A stretch of DNA of 64,000 nt from Christensenella hongkongensis (GCF_000981035.1 NZ_LAYJ01000078.1:154859-218858), one strand, 5' to 3'; positions 1 through 9,555 are shown, counted from the stretch's first letter. A program made the numbers and translations. Notes: a model not told the origin generated them from the letters alone.

Positions 1-16
1 TTGTTCCATAAATATA

Positions 17-48
17 ACAAAAAGCGACTCTCCATAATAAGAGCCGCT
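17..48 (-). terminator. Intrinsic terminator after the activase gene
   Basis: A 9-bp stem (23-31 with 40-48, one G-U pair) is followed on the minus strand by a U-run read from the A-tract at 18-22. It lies just beyond the stop codon of the activase gene at 63 and should end that transcript. Confidence 0.75.
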
Positions 49-62
49 TCTCTGTATCGTCA

Positions 63-3000
63 TTATTTTCCCTGCTTTTGCTCCTGCTGCATCTTCAGGT
101 TCTCAAAAGCGCTGTAGATCATCAGCTTGATCCTGTTGAGCTGGTTGACCTCCGACGCTCCAGGATCGTAATCCACCGCGACTATATTTGCCTGCGGATA
201 CGTATTCCTGATGCCGCGGATCATCCCTTTGCCCACAACGTGATTTGGCAGGCAGGCAAACGGCTGGACGCAGATGATGTTCGGCGCGCCCTCCTCGATC
301 AGGTGGAGCATTTCCGCAGTCAAAAACCATCCTTCACCCGTACAGTTGCCGCAGGAAATCATCTGCTCGGACTGCTCCGCCAAATGGCGTATATCAGGAT
401 ATGGCGTATAGTACTTGCTCTTCCTGAGCGCGCGCTGGATGGGATTGCGGAACCAGTTGACCAGCCAGATGCCAAACATGGACGCCTTATACACCCCTTT
501 GGATTTTCCCATTTCCTCGTATTTAAACTTACAGCTGTACAAACTATACGTGAAAAATTCCATCAACGCGGGCATCACGGCTTCGCCACCTTCCCGCTCG
601 ATGACCTCAATGGCATGGTTGTTGGCGTCCGGATGGTATTTTACCAGAATTTCGCCGACAATACCTACCTTAGGCTTCACCTCATTTGTGCGCTCGATCG
701 CTTCAAAATCCTTTACCATCTGTTTTGCCGCCTTGCGGTAGCCAAAATATCGCGTATGTTCCACAATATCCTGTACTTTTCCAACCCACTTATCAAAGAG
801 CGCATCCGTTTCGCCTTTATTTTTTTCATACGGCCTGGTTGCAAGAAGCAGCTTCTGCAAGAGGTCTCCCAGCGGAATTGCAAGAAGCAGGCGCATCGCG
901 AGCCCCGGCGTAAAACGAAACCCAGGATTTTTCTCCAGGCCGGAGAAGTTAATGGATACCACGACCACCTGCGGGAACCCCGCTTCCTTAAGCGCTTTCC
1001 GTAAAAACGCAAGGTAATTGGACGCACGGCAGCCACCGCCCGTCTGCGTGAGCATAATGACCGTATTGTCCGGATCAAGCTTTCCCGTCAGAAACGCATT
1101 CACGAGCTGCCCTACAACGATAATCGTCGGATAGCACGCGTCGTTGTTGACATACTTCAGTCCCACGTCGATATCTTCCTTGGTTACCTCTGTGAGCACC
1201 GTGAAGTTGTATCCTGTCGGATCAAACGCCTGTTTTAAGAACTGGAACTGCAAAGGCGCCATCTGCGGGCAGACAATCGTTCCCTTTTCCCGCATTTCCC
1301 TGGTAAAAATGCGCCGCTTCCAGACCGCATTTTTATGCTCTGTTTCCTGTCTTGGATGCTCCGCTTCTTCTTCCTTCTTCTCTTTGAGGGCAGCAATCAA
1401 TGAGCGGAGCCTGATTTTTGCCGCGCCCAGGTTGCTGATCTCGTCAATCTTCAGCACCGTATAAATCTTTCCGGCAGCCTCAATGATCTCGTGCACCTGA
1501 TCTGTCGTAATCGCGTCAAGTCCGCACCCAAATGAATTGAGCTGCACCATCTGCAGGCAGTCATATTTGCCCACTGCCGCCGCCGCTTCATAAAGCCTCG
1601 TATGGAACGCCCATTGATCCATGACGCGGATCGGACGCTCCAAGTGCCCCAGATGGGCCACGCTGTCTTCCGTCAATACCGCAAGCCCATAGCTTGTAAT
1701 AAGCGACGGAATCCCATGGTTTATCTCCGCATCCACGTGATACGGCCTTCCTGCAAGCACGATGCCCGTATTTCCTGTCTCCTGAAGCCATTTGATCGTC
1801 TTTTCGCCTTGCTCGCGCATATCCTGTTTGAAGCGGTCAAGCGCCTCATAGGCAGCGTCAGAGGCTTCCTGCGCCTGCTGCTCTGTTATGCCGTATTTTC
1901 CAAATTCCTTCATGATCTTTGCCGGCATAAACTCCCGCTCATCAAGAGCCACAAAGAAATTAATAAATTCAATTTCACGTTCCTTCAGCACATCCATGTT
2001 GCTCTTGATTACCTCTGGATAAGATGTGACAACCGGACAATTATAGTGATTGTTAGAATCCCCAAATTCCTTGCGTTCAAAGGGAATACAGGGATAGAAT
2101 ATTTTCGCTACGCCTTTTTCCGCGAGGTTTTCAATATGCCCGTGAATAAGCTTTGCAGGATAGCAGACCGTATCGGATGAAATCGTCTCCATTCCTTTTT
2201 CAAACATCGAATGGCTCGAAGGATCGGAAAGAACCACGCGAAAGCCAAGTTTTGTAAACATCGCATGCCAGAAAGGATAATTTTCATAAATATTGAGTGC
2301 GCGTGGAATCCCTATCGTACCATTGGGCGCATCTTTTTCATCAAGGGACTTGTAATCAAATACCCTCTTTAATTTGTAATCATAAAGATTCGGCAGATCG
2401 TTCTTTTTCATCATGCCGCTGCCCTTCTCACAACGGTTCCCGGAAATAAATTTCCTGCCGTCGTCAAAGGTCGTTATCGTAAGCATACAACGGTTTTCGC
2501 ATTTCCCACAACGTGCAAAGCTGCCTTTATAATTGAAAGCCGCAAGCTCTTCTACGGTCAATATGGAGCTCTTCCTGCCGCGCATTTCCTTTCTTGCAAG
2601 GAGCGCAGCGCCAAACGCGCCCATAAGCTCGGCGATATCAGGGCGCACAACATCCCGTCCCAGTTCAAGCTCAAACGTGCGCAGGATCGCATTGTTTTTA
2701 AAGGTCCCCCCCTGCACTACGATATTCTTCCCAAGGTCTGCCGGATCTTTCACCTTGATAACTTTATACAGGGCATTTTTCACGACCGAATAGGAAAGCC
2801 CCGCAGAAATATCTCCAACTGTTGCGCCTTCCTTTTGCGCCTGTTTAACGCGGCTGTTCATGAACACCGTGCAACGCGTACCGAGGTCTACAGGGTTTTT
2901 TGCTTTCAGCGCTTCCTGAGCAAAATCCTGAATGGGTATACTCAGGTTTTGCGCAAACGTCTGTAAAAAGCTTCCGCAACCGGAGGAGCATGCTTCATTG

Positions 3001-4313
3001 AGCATAATACCGTCCACAACACCGTTTTTGATACGCAGGCATTTCATATCCTGTCCGCCGATATCAATGATAAGATCAACATCCGGGTTAAAGAATTCCG
3101 CAGCCTTATAATGCGCCATCGTTTCGATCTCTCCAAGATCAAGCTTCAGCGCTTCCTTGATGATCGCCTCTCCATAGCCTGTAACGCAAGCGCCTGCAAT
3201 ATAAGCCTTTTCCGGCAGCTTACTGTAAATATCCCGTACAATCTGAACCGCCGAATCAAGCGGATTGCCTTCATTGGAATGGTAATGGGAATACAAAAGC
3301 CTGCTTTCCCCATCGATTAAGACAGCTTTGATGGTCGTGCTGCCTGCGTCCATACCAAGAAAACACTCGCCCTGCGCCTGCGAAAGCTCCGCTCTTTGCA
3401 CATTTTTTTGTGCATGGCGCTTTACGAACTCATCATAGTCCTGCTGCGATGCAAAGAGCGACTGCAGCCGGCGCGTCTCATGCTCGCCTTCCCCAGCCGT
3501 TTGCAGCATTTCCGGCAAATCCTTAAGTTTAAACTTTCTTCCTTCCGCCATAAGCGCCGCACCCATTGCAACAAACAAATGGGAATTTTCCGGATGGATA
3601 ATTGCCTCGTCATGCAAATTGAGCGTTTCGATAAATCGCTTCCGCAGCTCGGTCAGGTAATGCAGTGGTCCGCCCAGAAAGGCTACATTTCCCCTGATTG
3701 GCCTGCCGCAGGCAAGGCCTGAAATGGTCTGGTTCACCACAGACTGAAATATTGACGCAGCAATATCCTCCTTTGCAGCGCCTTCGTTGATCAGCGGCTG
3801 AACATCTGTTTTTGCAAATACGCCGCAACGGGCCGCAATCGGATAGATTGTATTGTAGGTTTTTGCGTATTCGTTCAGGCCCATCGGATCCATATTCAGA
3901 AGCGTGGACATCTGGTCGATAAACGCGCCCGTTCCTCCCGCACATGTACCGTTCATACGTTGCTCGAGGGAGGGTTTCATATAAGTAATCTTTGCATCCT
4001 CGCCGCCAAGCTCGAGTACAACATCAGCCTGCGGAATGAATTCCTGCGTGGCTTTTGCCCCTGCCACAACCTCCTGCGTAAAGGGAAGCCCCAATAAATT
4101 CGCAACCGAAAGGCCGCCTGAGCCGGTAACGGCAGACGTCACTTCATATTCTCCACATTCTTCTGCTATTTCTTTGAATAAATTTAATAATTCCCCGCGC
4201 ACATCCGAAAAATGTCTTCTGTAGCGCTCAAATAATATATTTTTGTTATCATCGATCAATACAAGCTTGATCGTCGTAGAGCCTATATCCAAACCTAACT
4301 TATAACCTGCCAT
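63..4313 (-). CDS. Double-domain 2-hydroxyacyl-CoA dehydratase activase (1416 aa)
   Basis: Cytoplasmic iron-sulphur ATPase of the BadF/BadG/HgdC family. Such enzymes use ATP hydrolysis to inject an electron into 2-hydroxyacyl-CoA dehydratases or benzoyl-CoA-reductase-like partners. Two activase units lie in tandem. The first starts LDIGSTTIK (residue 8) and has the paired cluster cysteines at C124 (NGTCAGGTGAF) and C163 (ARCGVF). The second starts LGMDAGSTTIKAVLIDG near 340 and repeats the pattern (NEACSSGCGSF, GTRCTVF). The C-terminal half is DUF2229/HgdB-like and ends with cysteine motifs CGNCTGEGWF and CVQPFACLPN. The ATG at 4313 has a perfect AGGAGG five bases upstream, so the 19-residue longer frame is rejected. 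No dehydratase alpha/beta genes adjoin. The family is clear, the substrate is not. Confidence 0.9.
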   Translation of the reverse strand: MAGYKLGLDIGSTTIKLVLIDDNKNILFERYRRHFSDVRGELLNLFKEIAEECGEYEVTSAVTGSGGLSVANLLGLPFTQEVVAGAKATQEFIPQADVVLELGGEDAKITYMKPSLEQRMNGTCAGGTGAFIDQMSTLLNMDPMGLNEYAKTYNTIYPIAARCGVFAKTDVQPLINEGAAKEDIAASIFQSVVNQTISGLACGRPIRGNVAFLGGPLHYLTELRKRFIETLNLHDEAIIHPENSHLFVAMGAALMAEGRKFKLKDLPEMLQTAGEGEHETRRLQSLFASQQDYDEFVKRHAQKNVQRAELSQAQGECFLGMDAGSTTIKAVLIDGESRLLYSHYHSNEGNPLDSAVQIVRDIYSKLPEKAYIAGACVTGYGEAIIKEALKLDLGEIETMAHYKAAEFFNPDVDLIIDIGGQDMKCLRIKNGVVDGIMLNEACSSGCGSFLQTFAQNLSIPIQDFAQEALKAKNPVDLGTRCTVFMNSRVKQAQKEGATVGDISAGLSYSVVKNALYKVIKVKDPADLGKNIVVQGGTFKNNAILRTFELELGRDVVRPDIAELMGAFGAALLARKEMRGRKSSILTVEELAAFNYKGSFARCGKCENRCMLTITTFDDGRKFISGNRCEKGSGMMKKNDLPNLYDYKLKRVFDYKSLDEKDAPNGTIGIPRALNIYENYPFWHAMFTKLGFRVVLSDPSSHSMFEKGMETISSDTVCYPAKLIHGHIENLAEKGVAKIFYPCIPFERKEFGDSNNHYNCPVVTSYPEVIKSNMDVLKEREIEFINFFVALDEREFMPAKIMKEFGKYGITEQQAQEASDAAYEALDRFKQDMREQGEKTIKWLQETGNTGIVLAGRPYHVDAEINHGIPSLITSYGLAVLTEDSVAHLGHLERPIRVMDQWAFHTRLYEAAAAVGKYDCLQMVQLNSFGCGLDAITTDQVHEIIEAAGKIYTVLKIDEISNLGAAKIRLRSLIAALKEKKEEEAEHPRQETEHKNAVWKRRIFTREMREKGTIVCPQMAPLQFQFLKQAFDPTGYNFTVLTEVTKEDIDVGLKYVNNDACYPTIIVVGQLVNAFLTGKLDPDNTVIMLTQTGGGCRASNYLAFLRKALKEAGFPQVVVVSINFSGLEKNPGFRFTPGLAMRLLLAIPLGDLLQKLLLATRPYEKNKGETDALFDKWVGKVQDIVEHTRYFGYRKAAKQMVKDFEAIERTNEVKPKVGIVGEILVKYHPDANNHAIEVIEREGGEAVMPALMEFFTYSLYSCKFKYEEMGKSKGVYKASMFGIWLVNWFRNPIQRALRKSKYYTPYPDIRHLAEQSEQMISCGNCTGEGWFLTAEMLHLIEEGAPNIICVQPFACLPNHVVGKGMIRGIRNTYPQANIVAVDYDPGASEVNQLNRIKLMIYSAFENLKMQQEQKQGK

Positions 4314-4370
4314 ACTAACCTCCTGCTGACAAAATATTATAGCAAATATATGTGAACTATACAAGAACAT

Positions 4371-4404
4371 AAAAAAGAACGGACACTGTTTTAAGCGTCC
4401 GTTC
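4371..4404 (-). terminator. Intrinsic terminator after the NlpC/P60 gene
   Basis: A perfect 8-bp stem (4377-4384 with 4397-4404) with a 12-nt loop and a six-U tail on the minus strand. It lies between the hydrolase stop and the activase start and separates the two units. Confidence 0.85.
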
Positions 4405-4430
4405 CCGTATTTTTGTTTTACTTTTTAATG

Positions 4431-5915
4431 TTACAGGACTCGTTTCCCGCAGATAAATCTGCTCTGGAACCAGGAACCCATGTTTCTGACAACGATTTGT
4501 CCGGAACCTGACGAAGCGTCTACGATCTGTCCTCCGCCAAGGTAGATACCAACGTGACCGGACACGCATACGATATCACCGCGCTGGAGGTTATCCCAGC
4601 TTACCGAGGTGTAACCAGAACTTGCCCAACCGCCGGAGGTCATGTACCCGATACCATTACCACTCTGCTTGAGCGCATAGTATACGAATCCAGAGCAGTC
4701 AAACGAATCCGGGCCTTTTCCGCCAAGCACATACGGCTTGCCAACCTGAGCCATAGCCGCGTCAATAAACGCTTCTACATCACCAGGATTTGCCGAAGGA
4801 GCACTTCCGCCGCCAGAGGAACCTGACGAACTGCTTCCGCCGGAAGAGGAACTATTGCCCTTATTTCCGCTTGAGCTGTTGCCCTTATTGCCAGAAGAAC
4901 TGTTTTCCTTCTTGCTCTCTTCTTCTTTTTTCTTATCTTCTGCCTTCTTCTCCTCAGCCGGTTCAGCATTATCAGAGAAAAGCATCTCTTTTGTCTGGTT
5001 GCCAACGCTGCCGTCATCCGTAAGTCCGTTCATGCGCTGGAAATATTTCACTGCCTTTTCCGTATCCTCGCCAAAGTAACCAGTAACGCTCACAGAATAT
5101 CCAAGTTGCTGCAGCCTGTCCTGAATTTTCGATACATCGTCACCTTCAGCTCCAAGAGCTGCCGTGTATTCTTTCGCCGAGTCAGAGAAGATAGCCGCCT
5201 GTGTAGCCGGGCCTGCAGCTCCGTCTACATCAAGACCGTTTTTACGCTGGAATGCCTGAACCGCCATCAGTGTAGCCGGGCCAAAGAAATCGGTCGGCTG
5301 ATCCTGAGACATATAATGGAGCTCCATCAGTCTTTCCTGCAGCGCAGGTACCGACGGATCATTCATTCCTGCCGTCAATGTCACATATTGTGGAGTCGGT
5401 TCCGGAGTCGGCTCCGGTTCCGTTGTGGCTTCCGCTACAGTTGCATCCTCTGCCGCCGGAGTCACTGCTTCCGTCATATCAGTAAGCTCGGGAGCTGGCG
5501 TTGCCGCAGCTGCTGAAGGAGCTGCCTTCTGCACTGGCTCTGCAACCGGCTCTACAACTGCCTCCGGCTCATTCTGCGCAGCTGGTACGCCCGTATCGCC
5601 GTTCGCAGCCATAACCATTACCGGTACCATAATTGCCACAGTGGCGATCGCTACAACTACAGTAAAACGTTTCCGGTTTACTCTTCTTGTAGCATATCTG
5701 CGCGTTTTACGCGGTGCGGCCTGCATCACAACCGATGCCCTGCCCGTCCGTGATGCCCTTACCGGATGAATACCGACGCTGCCACGCCTGTGGGTACTTT
5801 TTCTGGTTACTGTCCTCATGTTAGAAAAGCCGCTTTTCATACTCGCAAGCTTGTTTTTCATGGTTTTTACCGTTTTAGAAAAACTTTTCTTAACATTAGA
5901 TATAATATGGTTCAT
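4431..5915 (-). CDS. Membrane-anchored NlpC/P60 peptidoglycan endopeptidase with two PG-binding domains (494 aa)
   Basis: Likely a D,L-endopeptidase that cuts peptidoglycan stem peptides outside the membrane. A very basic N-terminus (1-83) leads into one hydrophobic segment (about 84-104), giving an N-in, C-out topology or an unusually long signal peptide. A Pro/Glu/Thr linker follows, then two PG_binding_1 repeats (about 178-245 and 252-314), a Lys/Glu then Ser/Gly linker (318-375) and an NlpC/P60 domain (378-494). Catalytic C407 sits in DCSGF and H454 in GHVGIYLGGG; D467 is a candidate third residue. GAGGAG lies six bases before the ATG. It stands alone with its own terminator. Confidence 0.92.
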   Translation of the reverse strand: MNHIISNVKKSFSKTVKTMKNKLASMKSGFSNMRTVTRKSTHRRGSVGIHPVRASRTGRASVVMQAAPRKTRRYATRRVNRKRFTVVVAIATVAIMVPVMVMAANGDTGVPAAQNEPEAVVEPVAEPVQKAAPSAAAATPAPELTDMTEAVTPAAEDATVAEATTEPEPTPEPTPQYVTLTAGMNDPSVPALQERLMELHYMSQDQPTDFFGPATLMAVQAFQRKNGLDVDGAAGPATQAAIFSDSAKEYTAALGAEGDDVSKIQDRLQQLGYSVSVTGYFGEDTEKAVKYFQRMNGLTDDGSVGNQTKEMLFSDNAEPAEEKKAEDKKKEEESKKENSSSGNKGNSSSGNKGNSSSSGGSSSSGSSGGGSAPSANPGDVEAFIDAAMAQVGKPYVLGGKGPDSFDCSGFVYYALKQSGNGIGYMTSGGWASSGYTSVSWDNLQRGDIVCVSGHVGIYLGGGQIVDASSGSGQIVVRNMGSWFQSRFICGKRVL

Positions 5916-6046
5916 ATTAATCTCCTCTGTTTTTTCGTTCTAAACAGGTTTTACCCATTTTTATAACTTTGATCATTATACATCCTTTTTCTTGTCTTGT
6001 AAATAGTTTCGTAATAATTTATTAACAGATTTTTCAAAAAGGATGG

Positions 6047-6709
6047 TCATTTGCGGTTGTTTCCCACCGGGCACGCCGCCATACAGATTCCGCAGACCGC
6101 TCCCCTTCCAATTTTTTGGAAGGCCTTTTTCATATACCGGCTGCACTTTTCAGCGTCGATGATATCGCAAAGCGGCGTATCGATACTCCACTCTGTTCCT
6201 ACGAGCGCGCCGGACGGACACCGCTTCACGCAGCTCCCGCAATTTGTACATGGATTTTGTATAACCCCGCTTTCCTCCACCGGATAATCCGTCATCACCG
6301 TTCCAAGGCGCACGCCGCAGCCATATTCGCGTGTGACCAGAAGGTCGTTTTGGCCGATCCCTCCAAGCCCGCACAAAACCGCCGCAGCCTTATGGGAAAG
6401 CATTCCGCGCAGGCCGTCATCGCTCACAGACTGTGAAGCGGGTACATATACGGCTGCGTAGCCTTCCCGCTCAAGCGCAAGCACTAACGTGAAGGACACA
6501 TGATCGATATACGCGTTACACGTACGGTAATGGTGAAAATAAGCTTTATCCGGTCCGTGTTTGCGAATCCCTTCAATAATTATGCGCGGAAGCGGCAGTG
6601 CAAAAGAAATTACGTTACGCAGCCCGGGATAGACTTCCATTCCCTGTGGCAGACGCGCTGTTCCGTATAACGGGACAAGCTTTTCATCCAATATTTGCCG
6701 ATAGTCCAT
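6047..6709 (-). CDS. Double [4Fe-4S] ferredoxin-type protein, short QueG-like family (220 aa)
   Basis: The C-terminus carries two ferredoxin-like cysteine sets, CTNCGSCVKRCP and a second ending CGICMAACPVGNN, as in epoxyqueuosine reductase relatives. It is far shorter than QueG (about 380 aa) and lacks most of its cobalamin-binding region, so a queuosine role is not supported. The start lies one base after the stop of the 42-codon membrane peptide gene upstream, with no strong ribosome binding site of its own, which suggests translational coupling. It forms an operon with the sodium-pump subunit genes, so it may pass electrons or serve a related process. The exact function is unknown. Confidence 0.75.
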   Translation of the reverse strand: MDYRQILDEKLVPLYGTARLPQGMEVYPGLRNVISFALPLPRIIIEGIRKHGPDKAYFHHYRTCNAYIDHVSFTLVLALEREGYAAVYVPASQSVSDDGLRGMLSHKAAAVLCGLGGIGQNDLLVTREYGCGVRLGTVMTDYPVEESGVIQNPCTNCGSCVKRCPSGALVGTEWSIDTPLCDIIDAEKCSRYMKKAFQKIGRGAVCGICMAACPVGNNRK

Positions 6710-6710
6710 T

Positions 6711-6839
6711 CTATTGTTTTTTCTTTTTTGTCGTAACCTTATTTACAATCAATACGACAATACAGATTGCCGCCATGACTACAAAAATCGAAACCATTCC
6801 CTGCCACATCAGCTGCAGCGAAGCACCAACTACATCCAT
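6711..6839 (-). CDS. Small OadG-like membrane subunit (42 aa)
   Basis: A short gene between the OadB-like gene and the ferredoxin-type gene. The product begins MDVVGASLQLMWQGMVSIFV, continues as a single hydrophobic helix (about 8-33) and ends in a lysine-rich tail, the size and form of the gamma subunits of sodium-translocating decarboxylases. AGGAGG stands about five bases before its ATG, the best such site in the operon. Its stop is one base from the next start. In the family the gamma subunit is a small membrane protein that assembles the complex; that role here is inferred from position and topology, since such peptides are poorly conserved. Confidence 0.75.
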   Translation of the reverse strand: MDVVGASLQLMWQGMVSIFVVMAAICIVVLIVNKVTTKKKKQ

Positions 6840-6851
6840 AATAATCCTCCT

Positions 6852-7991
6852 TTACAGAAGCGCGGGCACGAGCCCTAAAATTACGCCGCCCGCGATGACC
6901 GAAGCGATCTGTCCTGAAACATTCGCCCCCACCGCAAACATCAACAGGTGGTTTTGGTTATTTGCTTCAAGACCCATTTTTTGTACAACCCGTGCCGACA
7001 TCGGAAACGCCGATATGCCCGCCGCGCCAATCATCGGATTCAGTTTATTTTTCTTGCTGAACAAATTGATCAGTTTTGCAAACATCACGCCCGCAATCGT
7101 ATCGAAGAAGAATGCAATCAGGCCGAGCGCCATAATCATAAGCGTCTGTATATTGACAAAATTTTCCGCCTTCATCGTCGAAGCGATTGTAATTCCCAGC
7201 AGCAGCGTAATCAGGTTTACAAGAACCTTCTGCGCCGTATCGGAAAGTGAATCGAGCACGCCGCATTCACGAAGCAGGTTGCCAAACATCAGGAAGCCTA
7301 CAAGCGCGATAGAAGCCGGAGCCACGAGTCCCGCAATCATCGTGACCACAATCGGGAATAAGATTTTTGCAATCTTGGGGATATCTCCCCCGTCGTACTT
7401 CATTTCGATTGCCCGTTCCTTCTTTGTCGTTACGAGCTTGATCGCAAGGGGCTGTATGATCGGCACGAGCGCCATATACGAATAGGCCGCAACCGCGATC
7501 GCTCCCATATACTGGCTGCCAAGCACCTGCGATACCAGTATAGACGTAGGGCCGTCCGCAGCGCCAATGATGCCGACCGAAGCAGCGTCTGTAAGCGAAA
7601 ATCCCATTCCCGCGGCAGCAAGGATCGTAAAAAAGATACCAAACTGTGCCGCAGCGCCAAAAAACAGCAGCTTGGGATTCTTAAGAAGCGGTCCAAAATC
7701 AATCATTGCGCCGATTCCAATAAACAGCAACAGCGGCATCGCCTCACTGGCGTTGATCCCAACGCTGAACAGCCAGTCAATAATACCCTGAACCGGCCCT
7801 ACTCCTGCCATCACCTGGTCAACTGCACCGGAAAATGGAATATTTACTAAAATTGCGCCGAATCCAATCGGTAATAATAACGCCGGTTCCAGTTTTTTTG
7901 AGATTGCAAGGTAAATGAGGACAATTCCAACAATAAACATCACAACCTGCTGCCATGTGAGAGCCATAAAACCTTCTACTAGAAAATCCAT
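6852..7991 (-). CDS. oadB: Sodium ion-translocating decarboxylase beta subunit (379 aa)
   Basis: Integral membrane subunit that couples decarboxylation of a carboxybiotin carrier to export of sodium ions. The product is hydrophobic throughout, with about ten helices, and carries family signatures such as GIGAMIDFGPLLKNPK and GAADGPTSILVSQ. The length matches the family (370-430). AGGAG precedes the ATG at 7991. A gamma-like peptide gene follows at 6711-6839, but no carboxyltransferase alpha subunit or biotin carrier gene lies near, so the substrate (oxaloacetate, methylmalonyl-CoA or glutaconyl-CoA) cannot be told. Confidence 0.93.
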   Translation of the reverse strand: MDFLVEGFMALTWQQVVMFIVGIVLIYLAISKKLEPALLLPIGFGAILVNIPFSGAVDQVMAGVGPVQGIIDWLFSVGINASEAMPLLLFIGIGAMIDFGPLLKNPKLLFFGAAAQFGIFFTILAAAGMGFSLTDAASVGIIGAADGPTSILVSQVLGSQYMGAIAVAAYSYMALVPIIQPLAIKLVTTKKERAIEMKYDGGDIPKIAKILFPIVVTMIAGLVAPASIALVGFLMFGNLLRECGVLDSLSDTAQKVLVNLITLLLGITIASTMKAENFVNIQTLMIMALGLIAFFFDTIAGVMFAKLINLFSKKNKLNPMIGAAGISAFPMSARVVQKMGLEANNQNHLLMFAVGANVSGQIASVIAGGVILGLVPALL

Positions 7992-8186
7992 CGCTTTCTC
8001 CTTATATTGTTTTTACATACAAAATTTAGTATATCATTCTATCAATTCAATGAAAATACATTTTAGAAACATTTTATATGTTGTTTGGCCTTTTTCCTGT
8101 TTATCTTATTGATAGATTTGTATATAATTATATAATCATTTGTTCCGTGAGAAAACCATTTTGATTACTATTTTGGAGGAATCGGC

Positions 8187-8762
8187 ATGAAAGTCGTCGC
8201 GTTTAACGGAAGCCCGCACAAAAAAGGAAATACTTACCAAGGCCTTCTCATCGTATGTGATGCACTGGAAAAGCATGGGATCGATACCCAAATCATACAG
8301 TTGGGAGGCAGGCTTCTGCAGGGCTGTATCGACTGCCGGCACTGCCGAAATATCAATGACCGCCGCTGTGGAATTGCATCGGATGATATGAACGCGCTGA
8401 TAGAAAGCGCACTTGACGCTGACGGCCTGCTGATCGGTTCGCCTGTTTTTTATGGAAATATAACACCTGAAACCAAATGCCTGATCGACAGGCTTGGACG
8501 CGTCGCACGCAGCAATGGTTACCTGTTGAAACGAAAACCTGCAGCAGCAGTGGTCACAGCGCGCAGAAACGGCGGAGCGTTTGCTTTTTCAGCAATCAAC
8601 TATTTATTTCATGCAAACCAGATGATCGTACCCTGCTCTTCAAACTGGAACTATGTGATGGCCGGTGAGCCCGGCGAATGGCAAAATGACGTCGAAGGCA
8701 TTGAAACCCTTACCAATTTGGGCGAAAATATGGCATGGCTTATACAAAAGCTATCAGACTGA
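8187..8762 (+). CDS. NADPH-dependent FMN reductase / flavodoxin-fold iron-sulphur flavoprotein-like (191 aa)
   Basis: A cytoplasmic flavoprotein of the FMN_red/Flavodoxin_2 type. The N-terminus MKVVAFNGSPHKKGNT gives the FMN phosphate loop, followed by a cysteine set (GCIDCRHC near 47-54) and a substrate-side motif GSPVFYGNIT. Iron-sulphur flavoproteins have a similar compact cysteine motif, but the spacing here does not settle whether a cluster is bound. TTTGGAGGAA precedes the ATG. It is a single gene, divergent from the oadB operon, ending at a shared bidirectional terminator. The electron acceptor is unknown. Confidence 0.85.
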   Translation: MKVVAFNGSPHKKGNTYQGLLIVCDALEKHGIDTQIIQLGGRLLQGCIDCRHCRNINDRRCGIASDDMNALIESALDADGLLIGSPVFYGNITPETKCLIDRLGRVARSNGYLLKRKPAAAVVTARRNGGAFAFSAINYLFHANQMIVPCSSNWNYVMAGEPGEWQNDVEGIETLTNLGENMAWLIQKLSD

Positions 8763-8878
8763 ACGTATTGCTTCACAAATAAGATGTTTGTCAACCTGCG
8801 CACCCCTATTGGGACTAATTCCGGTGCGCGAAAGGGTCTGCAATGCTGCGATCCATGAATTATTACAGCAAATAACGC

Positions 8879-8911
8879 AAATGGCTCTATACAAAATGTA
8901 TAGAGCCATTT
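8879..8911. terminator. Bidirectional terminator between convergent genes
   Basis: A perfect 14-bp stem (8879-8892 with 8898-8911, 5-nt loop) lies between the convergent flavoprotein and methyltransferase genes. T-rich tracts flank it on the plus-strand side. The 115 bases between the flavoprotein stop and this stem show nothing else. Confidence 0.85.
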
Positions 8912-8922
8912 CTTATTTTCTG

Positions 8923-9555
8923 TTATTCTTTGCCTGCAAGCGCGCACAGCCAGCCGCGCCCTTCATCAAGCTCTATTTTCACGCTGGAATACCCTGCCCC
9001 CGCCAGCAGTTGTTCCAGCTCTTTGGGCGTATTATTGTGCATTCCCAGCACATCTACAATACGCTTTTGTTCCTCGTCCTGCCCTTCATGGGTATACATC
9101 TCGGCAACGATTACAAATGTGCCGCCCGGTTTTAAGACGCGCCATATTTCGGCAAAGTCATGCGGCAGATCCGGCCAGAAATAATAGCTTTCCACCGTTG
9201 TGACCACGTCAAACATATCGTCCGGGAACGGAAGCTCGGACACACTGCCGTGGAGTATCTCCATCTTACCGCTTGCCACATCTCCTTTGTTTTCTTTTGC
9301 CGCGACCTCTACAGAAGTTTCGGAATAATCGATCCCATAGAGCTTTCCGCTTTTCACGCGGTTCGAAAGCATCTTAAGCGCATTCCCGCCTCCGCACCCA
9401 ACATCGAGCACGATAGCGTCATCTTTCATATCGATATGCGAAAATGCCCATTCCGTAAGCGCCGCATGGCTTTCATTCATGCGGCTAAGCGTCTCTTCTC
9501 CAAGCTTCCCCTGTGGCATTTTACAATTTTGCAATACGTTATCCGGCGTTTTCAT
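8923..9555 (-). CDS. Class I SAM-dependent methyltransferase (210 aa)
   Basis: Rossmann-fold methyltransferase of the UbiE/Methyltransf_11 type. SAM-binding motif I is VLDVGCGGGNAL (about 48-59) and an acidic motif follows at YGIDYSE. A downstream FVIVAEMYTHEGQ segment fits motif III. The start overlaps the stop of typA by four bases (ATGA), so the two are co-transcribed and probably translationally coupled. The substrate cannot be deduced; the N-terminal segment resembles small-molecule methyltransferases rather than ribosomal ones. Confidence 0.85.
   Translation of the reverse strand: MKTPDNVLQNCKMPQGKLGEETLSRMNESHAALTEWAFSHIDMKDDAIVLDVGCGGGNALKMLSNRVKSGKLYGIDYSETSVEVAAKENKGDVASGKMEILHGSVSELPFPDDMFDVVTTVESYYFWPDLPHDFAEIWRVLKPGGTFVIVAEMYTHEGQDEEQKRIVDVLGMHNNTPKELEQLLAGAGYSSVKIELDEGRGWLCALAGKE

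Noticed and set aside
4917..5590. Repetitive-looking DNA in the NlpC/P60 gene
   Set aside because: It is simple codon repetition for Ser/Gly, Glu/Lys and Pro/Thr linkers, not a CRISPR array or mobile repeat.
6598..7485. 295-aa open frame on the plus strand
   Set aside because: Antisense to oadB and the ferredoxin-type gene; Ile/Thr/Ala-rich shadow without a start site.
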